From assembly GCA_964548655.1 (NCBI GenBank), contig CAZJQT010000030.1, positions 1 to 5,502 on the forward strand: a DNA stretch of 5,502 bases. Direction: 5' to 3'. This stretch comes from CAZJQT01 sp964548655. Lineage in GTDB: Bacteria; Patescibacteriota; Saccharimonadia; Saccharimonadales; CAZJQT01. The notes beneath the pieces are model-generated. The model saw only the letters and a program-made list of their open reading frames with translations. It had not been told where the DNA came from and made no database searches. The translations under genes were made by a program, and so were the position numbers. Of the stretch, positions 1-4,889 are shown piece by piece (the first letter of the stretch is position 1; each line of letters begins with the position of its first letter).

Positions 1-2
1 AA

Positions 3-935
3 CAGGCCAAAGAAGATGTTAGGGCTGAACTACATTCTGGGGTCTTGGCAGATCTAAAAACTCAAGCCAAGACAGAGTTGGAAAAACCAGATAATAAACA
101 GGTCGTGGTGACTAAGCTTCGGGATGAGATCTTAAGCTCTGATAAACTGGCAGACTTCCGTGCTGATACTAGGCAAGAGCTAGAACAAACATGGCATGAT
201 GAAGTCTGGGAGGACGTCAAAAAAGAAGTTAGAACTGAAGAGCAGACAAGAGAAACAGAATATAAGAAAGCCGAAACTGAAAACGTTCGTGGCAGTAGGG
301 GCACGGCCAACTTTAGGGCTGATACCCGTAAAGAGCTAGAAGCAACTTGGGCAAAAGCAACTATAGAAGAAGTTACGGCCGCCATAAAGGACGAGGAGCT
401 TCATGGGCTTCTGGATGAAAAAGCCAAGCTGGATAAAGAAAAATTGCGCAATGAGATTGAATCCAGAAAACTATTGAAGGATTTCGAAGGTTTTGGCATA
501 GACGTTTCTAATTTACCAGAAAATACAAAGCTTGATATTTATCTTGGCGACTATAAAACCTTCCAATTTGAAGAAAAGTATGACTATGACCGAAAGCGCA
601 CTGTCACCAAGCAGGGTGTGGCTTATAAGCGTAGCTTGAGTTTACTATCAATGGGTAAAGGCACTTTTGTGGTTCACGCTGACTCGCTCCATGATTCAGC
701 GTCCGTTTACGAACGCGCAACTGCCTTGCGACGCGGCACTACAATTTCTATTGGACGCAAGTTAGAAGAAGACCATCATGAAATTCTAGAACCTAGAGTG
801 GCTGCTGATGTGCCATTTTATTATGATGACGATCTCTCGACACCCGAATTCAGCGACTCACTTTTGCCGGTAGCAAACGTCAAAATCAATGGCATCTCAG
901 CGCGTCTAGTTGAACACATTGAAATGGTAAAATAA
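3..935 (+). CDS. C-terminal part of a charged helical repeat protein, unknown function (5' partial)
   Basis: The frame is open to the left edge, so the N-terminus is missing and 310 codons are visible. A TTG at 45 could pass for a start, but it encodes Leu inside a recurring motif (Leu-Ala-Asp-x-Arg/Lys), so it is very likely internal. Visible residues 1-155 or so are extremely rich in Lys, Glu, Asp and Arg, have almost no proline or glycine, and look like long helices or coiled coil. They contain a motif ending in E-L-E, found at residues 15-28, 49-64 and 101-116. From about residue 160 the composition changes to a mixed, probably beta-rich domain with a run of acidic residues near residue 275. 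No signal peptide or membrane segment is visible. The stop lies 4 bases before the next ATG, so the pair may be partly co-transcribed. I do not recognise the family. A scaffold or structural role is only a guess from the composition. Confidence 0.85.
   Translation, partial: QAKEDVRAELHSGVLADLKTQAKTELEKPDNKQVVVTKLRDEILSSDKLADFRADTRQELEQTWHDEVWEDVKKEVRTEEQTRETEYKKAETENVRGSRGTANFRADTRKELEATWAKATIEEVTAAIKDEELHGLLDEKAKLDKEKLRNEIESRKLLKDFEGFGIDVSNLPENTKLDIYLGDYKTFQFEEKYDYDRKRTVTKQGVAYKRSLSLLSMGKGTFVVHADSLHDSASVYERATALRRGTTISIGRKLEEDHHEILEPRVAADVPFYYDDDLSTPEFSDSLLPVANVKINGISARLVEHIEMVK
45..350 (+). repeat. Degenerate protein-level repeat (three copies of an E-L-E helix motif)
   Basis: Two clear copies lie at 147-194 and 303-350. 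They share the core F-R-A-D-T-R-(Q/K)-E-L-E-(Q/A)-T-W and start 156 bases (52 codons) apart. A weaker copy at 45-86 keeps the Ala-Asp start and the E-L-E end, with Lys for Arg. Over the 15 best-aligned codons of the two clear copies, 12 residues are identical but about half of these use different codons. The duplication is therefore old and kept at protein level. It is not a recent DNA repeat. Confidence 0.7.
925..933 (+). promoter_or_regulatory. Candidate extended -10 promoter for the 940-2238 unit (leaderless)
   Basis: TGG followed by TAAAAT (five of six matches to TATAAT) overlaps the stop codon of the upstream gene. It ends 6 bases before the ATG at 940. A start 7 bases past the hexamer would be the A of that ATG. 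No good -35 box is seen at 16-18 bp, which is usual for TGn-type promoters. There is no Shine-Dalgarno sequence before 940. The placement matches three other genes in the window, which raises confidence. Confidence 0.45.
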
Positions 936-939
936 ATAG

Positions 940-1218
940 ATGTTAGAAATTGATCGCGATAATTTAAGTGTTGCTGTTACGACTGCGCAAAATGAGCCAA
1001 GAAAACTGAGCGAACTAAATGCTGCAGTCATGACCGGCTATAAAATGGGCTTTGAGGCAAAGGAACTTTGCCCACGCATAGGAAACTGTGCGATAACCGT
1101 TTGTCATGACATAAAGGACAACGGAGAAGGTATGGTTGTAGACGCTTATAGCCTGGACTGCCATGAAGAGTGCCCGTTGGAAATAGGTAAGGAAACACCT
1201 TTGAAACATCATGAGTAA
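940..1218 (+). CDS. Small cysteine-rich protein of unknown function, first gene of the aroQ-tyrA unit
   Basis: This is a 92-residue soluble protein that I do not recognise. Residues 1-40 look like a short helical or mixed segment. The second half carries five cysteines (C44, C50, C55, C74, C78) with His56, His75 and acidic residues nearby, including a C-x5-C-x4-C cluster and a D-C-H-E-E-C motif. This spacing could bind a metal or form disulfides, but it matches no zinc finger, rubredoxin or ferredoxin pattern that I know. There is no signal peptide or membrane helix, so it is probably cytoplasmic, which favours metal or thiol chemistry over disulfides. The ATG lies 4 bases after the preceding stop and has no Shine-Dalgarno site. 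Its 3' end overlaps the start of the chorismate mutase gene by 8 bases, which indicates translational coupling and perhaps a role connected with aromatic metabolism. That functional link is inferred from position only. Confidence 0.8.
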   Translation: MLEIDRDNLSVAVTTAQNEPRKLSELNAAVMTGYKMGFEAKELCPRIGNCAITVCHDIKDNGEGMVVDAYSLDCHEECPLEIGKETPLKHHE

Positions 1219-1522
1219 CGAATCTACAGAATTAAACCAAGTGCGGAATAAAATTGATATTATTGATGACGAGATACTTGCCAAACTCCATGCCAGGCAG
1301 CAGTTGGTTGGTCGCGCCGCATTGATAAAACAGAGCATCGGACTTGAAGCCTATCAACCTGAACGCTTCCGCCAGCTCTTAGACAGGCTGCAAACAAAAG
1401 CAATAACATTAGGCATGCAACCTGAGTATGTTGAAGACATATGGTCAGTTATCCATAAGCAAAGTGTAGGAAGCCAAGAAAATGCCAAATCGGCCAATAT
1501 CCCAATGGTTGAAGCCAAATGA
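1211..1522 (+). CDS. aroQ: Chorismate mutase, AroQ class (stand-alone)
   Basis: This 103-residue all-helical protein is predicted to convert chorismate to prephenate, the entry step of the tyrosine/phenylalanine branch, in the cytoplasm. It aligns without gaps to the E. coli AroQ domain of the P-protein, offset by one residue. R12, R29, K40, R52, S85 and Q89 match the known active-site R11, R28, K39, R51, S84 and Q88. Two positions differ. The residue equal to E. coli D48 is Q49, which also varies in TyrA-fused mutases. The residue equal to the active-site E52 is F53, which is unusual. The core spans about residues 5-90 and the last 12 or so residues form a loose tail. In E. coli TyrA this domain is fused to the dehydrogenase; here the two are separate adjacent genes. 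The start overlaps the upstream gene by 8 bases and the TGA overlaps the next ATG by 4. No well-placed Shine-Dalgarno site is present, so translation probably depends on coupling. Confidence 0.9.
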   Translation: MSNESTELNQVRNKIDIIDDEILAKLHARQQLVGRAALIKQSIGLEAYQPERFRQLLDRLQTKAITLGMQPEYVEDIWSVIHKQSVGSQENAKSANIPMVEAK

Positions 1523-2238
1523 AGAAAAAAACGGTCGGAATTATTGGTTTTGGCAGTTTTGGAAAATTTTTAGCAGAAAAACTGAGTCCAATCGCCAAAA
1601 TAAAAGTCTATAGCTCGAGCGGACGGCCAAGTAAATGGAAGGCGTCCTTGGACGAAGTCGTTAAGGCTGATTACCTGATACCGGCAATCCCGCTAGATGC
1701 CTACGACTCTATGCTGAATTCAATCAAACATATGATTGGCAAGCGCACAGTAATAATAGATGTATGTTCTGTGAAGGAAGAGCCGATGCGGCTTATCAAG
1801 TCAATTTTACCTGGCCAACTAGCAGTTGCAACTCACCCTTTGTTTGGCCCGGAATCGGCTGGCAGATCCATGGCAGGGCACACGTTAGTACTTTGCCCTG
1901 AAAATTCAGACAAGACTGAGCTAAAAAAGATTGAAGATTTGGCAGTCAAACTGAAGCTCAAAGTTGTAAAATTGAGTGTCACTCAGCATGACAAAGAAAT
2001 GGCACTAATACAAGGTCTGACATTTTTTATTGCCCACAGTCTAAAAGATTTAAAACTACACGAGCAACACCTAAGCACGCCATCGTTTGAAAAATTGCTG
2101 CAGCTAGCCAATTTGGAAAAGCACCATAGCTATGAATTATTTCGAACAATTCAAGCCGGCAACACAAAAACAAAAGCCATACGCAAAAAATTTATAAAGC
2201 TGGCCCAAGATCTAGACCACAATATTAATCAGATCTAA
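1519..2238 (+). CDS. tyrA: TyrA-family prephenate/arogenate dehydrogenase
   Basis: This 239-residue enzyme is predicted to decarboxylate oxidatively prephenate (to 4-hydroxyphenylpyruvate) or arogenate (to tyrosine). Residues 6-15 carry the Rossmann G-x-G-x-x-G (G10, G12, G15). After the second strand there is a run of serines and R36 instead of the acidic residue typical of NAD enzymes, which suggests NADP. D81-V-C-S-V-K86 contains the conserved serine and lysine. T-H106-P-L-F-G-P-E carries the catalytic histidine, and H157-D158 begins the helical C-terminal domain. The tail (about 185-232, with S-T-P and S-Y-E-L-F) resembles, from memory, plant and cyanobacterial arogenate dehydrogenases. 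The arginine that binds the prephenate side-chain carboxylate in E. coli TyrA (R294) has no obvious equivalent. The protein is shorter than most bacterial TyrA (about 280) and has no ACT domain, so feedback control at that site is not expected. Its ATG overlaps the aroQ stop as ATGA, so the two are coupled. The family call is firm but the substrate is open. Confidence 0.9.
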   Translation: MKKKTVGIIGFGSFGKFLAEKLSPIAKIKVYSSSGRPSKWKASLDEVVKADYLIPAIPLDAYDSMLNSIKHMIGKRTVIIDVCSVKEEPMRLIKSILPGQLAVATHPLFGPESAGRSMAGHTLVLCPENSDKTELKKIEDLAVKLKLKVVKLSVTQHDKEMALIQGLTFFIAHSLKDLKLHEQHLSTPSFEKLLQLANLEKHHSYELFRTIQAGNTKTKAIRKKFIKLAQDLDHNINQI

Positions 2239-2239
2239 A

Positions 2240-2248
2240 TGTTATGAT
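2240..2248 (+). promoter_or_regulatory. Extended -10 promoter for the 2255-3063 pair (leaderless)
   Basis: TGT followed by TATGAT (five of six matches) fills the 16-base gap after tyrA. It ends 6 bases before the ATG at 2255, so the expected transcription start is exactly the A of ATG. No convincing -35 box is present, and the TGn element may compensate. No Shine-Dalgarno sequence precedes the gene. Confidence 0.55.
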
Positions 2249-2254
2249 TAAGCT

Positions 2255-2512
2255 ATGGCTGAGTCAGATACTGAGAAGCGATTAGCGGCGATTGAGGCTC
2301 GTAATTTGAGGGTTGAATCAGACAAAGCCTGGGAAACCAGTTGGATAAGACGTGGCACAATCGCAGTTATGACGTATGCTGTAATAGCAACCTATTTATT
2401 AATCATTAAAAATAACAAACCGTTTATCACGGCTTTTGTGCCAGCTATAGGCTATTTATTATCAACACTAGTACTCAGAAAGGTAAGAAAATTTTGGCAG
2501 AAGAACAATTAA
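2255..2512 (+). CDS. Small two-helix integral membrane protein
   Basis: This 85-residue protein has an N-terminal charged helix (about residues 3-28, many Glu, Arg and Lys). A W-E-T-S-W-I-R-R segment at the membrane border follows (W26, W30, R32, R33). Two hydrophobic stretches come next, at about 34-51 and 58-74, separated by a short basic loop. The C-terminus is basic and Trp-containing. The positive charges flanking both helices favour both ends in the cytoplasm, forming a hairpin. From memory, the combination of D-K-A-W-E-T-S-W, two helices and a G-Y-L-L-S-T-L motif recurs in small uncharacterised membrane proteins of CPR bacteria. No function is known to me. It has its own leaderless-type promoter, and its last 19 bases overlap the TTG start of the NYN-domain gene. 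The two are therefore probably translated from one mRNA and may act together, for example by anchoring the nuclease-like partner (inference). Confidence 0.88.
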   Translation: MAESDTEKRLAAIEARNLRVESDKAWETSWIRRGTIAVMTYAVIATYLLIIKNNKPFITAFVPAIGYLLSTLVLRKVRKFWQKNN

Positions 2513-3063
2513 CAGACAGAAAACCCCGTGTCTTTGCGTTTATTGATAGTCAGAACTTAAACGTCAGCACCCAAAAATTGGGGTGGAAAATGGACTGGCA
2601 CAAATTCCGCCAATTTCTGGCTGACAAATACGGCGTTGAAGTAGCCTATATGTTTATTGGTTACGTGCCAGAATTTGAAGACATGTACAAACAACTTCAT
2701 GAAACTGGCTACAAGATAGTCCTAAAACCAACCTTTGACATGACGCGGGCTCAACCCGAAATTGGCAAAGAGGACAAATCTGAGCGTGAAGACAAAAAAC
2801 CAATCAAAGGTAACATTGATGCCGACTTGGTGCTCTGGGCTATGAAGGAGATGCCAAAGTACGACAAGGCAATATTGGTATCCGGCGATGGCGATTTCTA
2901 CAGCTTAGTTGAATACCTAGAAGGCAAAGGACGGCTTTTAAAGATCCTGACACCAAGTTCACACTACTCAAGCTTGTTTAATAAATACGATAAATATATT
3001 GAGCGTTTGGACCAGCTGCGTAACCAATTACGTTACCATGATAGAAAACGAGTGGATAAATAG
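2494..3063 (+). CDS. NYN-domain (LabA-like PIN superfamily) putative ribonuclease
   Basis: This 189-residue cytoplasmic protein is built almost entirely of one NYN domain. The acidic metal-binding pattern of the fold is present: F-I-D18-S-Q-N21 after the first strand, K-G-N-I-D109-A-D111-L before the central helix, and V-S-G-D132-G-D134-F after the fourth strand. A charged K/E/D insert at about residues 91-105 precedes the second motif. NYN domains are related to PIN and FLAP nucleases and usually act on RNA, so RNA processing or decay is the likely role. The substrate cannot be told. The start is a TTG, because no ATG occurs before the first catalytic motif and the next in-frame Met (residue 33) would remove it. 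An AAAGG at 2479-2483 lies 10 bases upstream as a modest Shine-Dalgarno. The gene overlaps the membrane-protein gene by 19 bases. The I-D-S-Q-N-L and K-G-N-x-D-A patterns resemble the NYN subfamily common in CPR genomes (from memory). Confidence 0.9.
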   Translation: MAEEQLTDRKPRVFAFIDSQNLNVSTQKLGWKMDWHKFRQFLADKYGVEVAYMFIGYVPEFEDMYKQLHETGYKIVLKPTFDMTRAQPEIGKEDKSEREDKKPIKGNIDADLVLWAMKEMPKYDKAILVSGDGDFYSLVEYLEGKGRLLKILTPSSHYSSLFNKYDKYIERLDQLRNQLRYHDRKRVDK

Positions 3064-3099
3064 AATCGGTTATTACGGGTAAATTATCAACAAAGAGCA

Positions 3100-3105
3100 T
3101 ATAAT
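3100..3105 (+). promoter_or_regulatory. Candidate -10 box for the VOC gene
   Basis: A perfect TATAAT lies in the 96-base gap between the NYN and VOC genes, the longest gap between clear genes. No clear -35 hexamer sits at 16-18 bp. The predicted start near 3112 gives a leader of about 48 bases before the ATG at 3160, unlike the leaderless genes nearby. The remainder of the gap is AT-rich and shows no strong hairpin or riboswitch-like structure. Confidence 0.5.
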
Positions 3106-3148
3106 CAAACCAAGAAACCAAAATCTCAAAAAGCATTTAATTATTAAC

Positions 3149-3154
3149 GGAGGT
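3149..3154 (+). promoter_or_regulatory. Strong Shine-Dalgarno site of the VOC gene
   Basis: GGAGGT lies 5 bases before the ATG at 3160 and closely complements the usual 16S rRNA tail. It is the only strong site of this kind in the window. It fixes the VOC start and suggests efficient translation. Confidence 0.88.
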
Positions 3155-3159
3155 TTACT

Positions 3160-3540
3160 ATGTTAGGAGACAAAGACGTATGCGGCTGCCTAGCCGTCAA
3201 AGATATGGCCGAAGGCCGCAAGTTCTATGAAGAAACACTAGGTTTGAAGGTACATAAGGAAACTCCAGACGGTGGAGTAGTCTACAAGAGTGGCAATGGC
3301 GCCATCTTTTTATACCAATCAGGTTTTGCCGGGACTAACCAAGCGACCGCCGCAGCCTGGACAGTTGACGATGTTGCTGCCACTGCCGAAGCTCTCAAGG
3401 CCAAAGGCATTGCTCTGGAACACTACGACTCAATCCCAGGTGTCAAAATGGAAGGCGATGTGCATGTTTTAGGAGATCTAAAAGCCATTTGGTTTAAAGA
3501 CCCAGCTGGCAATATTCTCAACGTCGTCAACAACATGTGA
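3160..3540 (+). CDS. VOC-superfamily (glyoxalase/bleomycin-resistance fold) protein
   Basis: This 126-residue protein has the paired beta-alpha-beta-beta-beta layout of the vicinal oxygen chelate fold. Module one has V-K-D-M-A-x-x-x-x-F-Y-E-E-T-L-G-L at about 13-29 and a strand pair up to about residue 53. Module two begins with W-T-V-D-D at about 67-71 and ends in W-F-K-D-P-A-G-N-I-L at 111-120, which is the most typical motif of the family. The A-G-T-N-Q-A-T stretch at about 57-63 and the Y-D-x-x-P-G motif at about 89-94 resemble a common small VOC group with no assigned reaction. C8 and C10 sit near the usual first metal-ligand position, where His or Gln is often found, so metal binding may be altered or absent. 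There is no signal peptide, so it is cytoplasmic. A long leader and strong Shine-Dalgarno suggest high expression. The reaction (lyase, dioxygenase, or binding of a toxic compound) cannot be chosen from sequence. Confidence 0.9.
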   Translation: MLGDKDVCGCLAVKDMAEGRKFYEETLGLKVHKETPDGGVVYKSGNGAIFLYQSGFAGTNQATAAAWTVDDVAATAEALKAKGIALEHYDSIPGVKMEGDVHVLGDLKAIWFKDPAGNILNVVNNM

Positions 3541-3554
3541 TTTCAGATTCATAA

Positions 3555-3575
3555 CCTCAAGCTATATAATTGAGG
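3555..3575 (+). promoter_or_regulatory. Inverted repeat over the GH1 -10 box (possible operator)
   Basis: CCTCAA at 3555-3560 and TTGAGG at 3570-3575 form a perfect 6-bp inverted repeat with a 9-base spacer. The TATAAT at 3565-3570 lies in the spacer and touches the right arm. A dimeric repressor bound here would block transcription of the GH1 gene. No T-run follows, so it is not a typical terminator for the VOC gene. Six-bp arms can arise by chance. Confidence 0.4.
3565..3570 (+). promoter_or_regulatory. Consensus -10 box for the GH1 gene (near-leaderless)
   Basis: A perfect TATAAT ends 8 bases before the ATG at 3579. A weak -35-like TTCAGA sits at 3542-3547 with a 17-bp spacer. The predicted transcription start, near 3577, leaves only about two untranslated bases. 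The final T of the box is also the first base of an upstream in-frame TTG, which argues against using that TTG as the start. Confidence 0.65.
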
Positions 3576-3578
3576 CAA

Positions 3579-4853
3579 ATGAACGAAAACGAAAATGACA
3601 GTACGTTCCCAAAGCATTTTTTTTGGGGTGTGAGTACAGCTAGCCATCAAGTGGAAGGTGGTAATCACAGCCAATGGACGGAGTGGGAAAAACAGCATGC
3701 CAAAGAACTAGCGCAAACCGCCCACCAGCGCCTAGCTTGGTTACCCAAGTGGGACAAGATCAAAGACCAAGCGGCTGATGAAGACAACTATATATCAGGT
3801 AAAGGCGTTGACCATTACCACCGTTTTAGAGATGATTTTGATCTAGCCAAAGAGCTTAATTTTACGGCATTTAGATTTGGTATAGAGTGGGCACGCCTGG
3901 AGCCCGAAGAAGGCAAGTGGGATGAAAAAGAAGTCGAGCATTACAAGACCTACATCAAAGAGCTCAGACAGCGCGGCTTAGAGCCATTCCTGAATATTTG
4001 GCATTGGACGGTGCCGGTTTGGTTCGCCGAAAAAGGTGCCTTCAAATACAAGCACAACCTTAAATATTTTGACCGACTGGTCGAGAAAATCTGCGAAGAA
4101 TACCTAGAGGACCTTAACTACGTCATAACGCTTAATGAACCTAACGTCTATGTCTCGTTTAGTTATGTGACGGCCGAGTGGCCGCCCCAAGAGAAAAAGT
4201 GGACTAGTTTCCTTAGGACGTACCGTAATCTGGTAAGGGCACATAAACGGGCCTACAAGATACTCAAAAAACGCAAACTAAATCTGCAGGTTGGGATTGC
4301 ACCGCAGCTAGTTAATATTCAAGCTAAGCGGCCACACAATTTTTTTGATGAGCTTTCTACGAAGTGGATGCGCTACTTTTGGAACTGGTGGTTTTTGCGT
4401 CGCATTAGAAAGCAGCAGGATTTTATAGGCTTTAACTACTACTTTACGGATTATTACACTGGCATGCTCAAGAAGGAAAATCCACAAGTACCGCTTAGTG
4501 ACATGGGTTGGTACATGGAACCAGAAGGGCTTTACCCGCTACTACTTAGACTTTGGGCTAGGTACAAGAAGCCAATCTTTGTAACCGAAAATGGTGTGGC
4601 TGATGAAGATGATGACTATCGGCGTTGGTGGCTAGAGGAAACCATTGTGGCCATGGAACGGGCAATTAGCGAGGGCGTTGACTTGCGGGGTTATTTCCAC
4701 TGGAGTTTACTAGATAATTTTGAATGGGCTTATGGTTGGTGGCCCAAGTTTGGGTTAGTTGAAGTCGATAGAAAACACAATATGGCCAGACACATCCGAC
4801 CTAGCGCCAAATGGCTGGCTCACCGCATCAAAGAGATATCCAAAGCCAGTTAA
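3579..4853 (+). CDS. Glycoside hydrolase family 1 beta-glycosidase (probable beta-glucosidase)
   Basis: This 424-residue (beta/alpha)8-barrel enzyme is predicted to hydrolyse beta-linked glucosides or galactosides with retention of configuration. Both catalytic glutamates are clear: E187 in T-L-N-E-P (acid/base) and E337 in V-T-E-N-G (nucleophile). The sugar-binding set of the family is complete: Q24 in S-H-Q-V-E-G-G, H142 in W-H-W, N186, the tyrosine in N-Y-Y at 286-288, W375, and E382-W383 in D-N-F-E-W. There is no signal peptide, so it is probably cytoplasmic, acting on imported disaccharides such as cellobiose (inference). It is slightly short for GH1 (usually 440-480) and very rich in tryptophan (about 25), including a dense group near residues 262-271. 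The 30-75 region contains a Lys/Gln/Ala-rich stretch unlike common beta-glucosidases. I chose ATG 3579 because the alternative TTG at 3570 overlaps the -10 box and adds only three residues. It lies 38 bases after the VOC gene and shows no functional tie to it. Exact substrate is unknown. Confidence 0.95.
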   Translation: MNENENDSTFPKHFFWGVSTASHQVEGGNHSQWTEWEKQHAKELAQTAHQRLAWLPKWDKIKDQAADEDNYISGKGVDHYHRFRDDFDLAKELNFTAFRFGIEWARLEPEEGKWDEKEVEHYKTYIKELRQRGLEPFLNIWHWTVPVWFAEKGAFKYKHNLKYFDRLVEKICEEYLEDLNYVITLNEPNVYVSFSYVTAEWPPQEKKWTSFLRTYRNLVRAHKRAYKILKKRKLNLQVGIAPQLVNIQAKRPHNFFDELSTKWMRYFWNWWFLRRIRKQQDFIGFNYYFTDYYTGMLKKENPQVPLSDMGWYMEPEGLYPLLLRLWARYKKPIFVTENGVADEDDDYRRWWLEETIVAMERAISEGVDLRGYFHWSLLDNFEWAYGWWPKFGLVEVDRKHNMARHIRPSAKWLAHRIKEISKAS

Positions 4854-4882
4854 TTGACAAAACATAAAGCTTGTGCTATTAT
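4854..4882 (+). promoter_or_regulatory. Strong sigma-70-type promoter for the 4890 gene (leaderless)
   Basis: A perfect -35 TTGACA (4854-4859) begins directly after the GH1 stop. A 17-bp spacer and TATTAT (4877-4882, five of six matches) follow, with an upstream TGC forming an extended -10. The expected start is 4889-4890, at the A of the ATG. This is the best promoter in the window. There is no room for a Shine-Dalgarno sequence, nor for a terminator after the GH1 gene. Confidence 0.88.
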
Positions 4883-4889
4883 CTAAACC

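Noticed and set aside
45..47. TTG as the start of the first gene
   Set aside because: The frame is open to the window edge, the upstream codons have the same charged composition, and this Leu fits the repeat motif.
62..385. Minus-strand open frame of 107 codons
   Set aside because: It lies antisense to the charged repeat protein. Its Ser/Val/Leu-rich product is what the complement of Glu/Lys/Arg codons gives.
1015..1338. Minus-strand open frame of 107 codons
   Set aside because: It is antisense to the cysteine-rich gene and aroQ, both better supported by overlap coupling and by the AroQ match. It shows no family features.
3290..3472. Plus-strand 60-codon frame inside the VOC gene
   Set aside because: It is a shifted-frame shadow of a clear VOC protein, with no ribosome site or promoter.
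3570..3572. TTG as the GH1 start
   Set aside because: Its first base is the last base of the TATAAT box, so the predicted transcript would not contain it. ATG 3579 is only three codons later.
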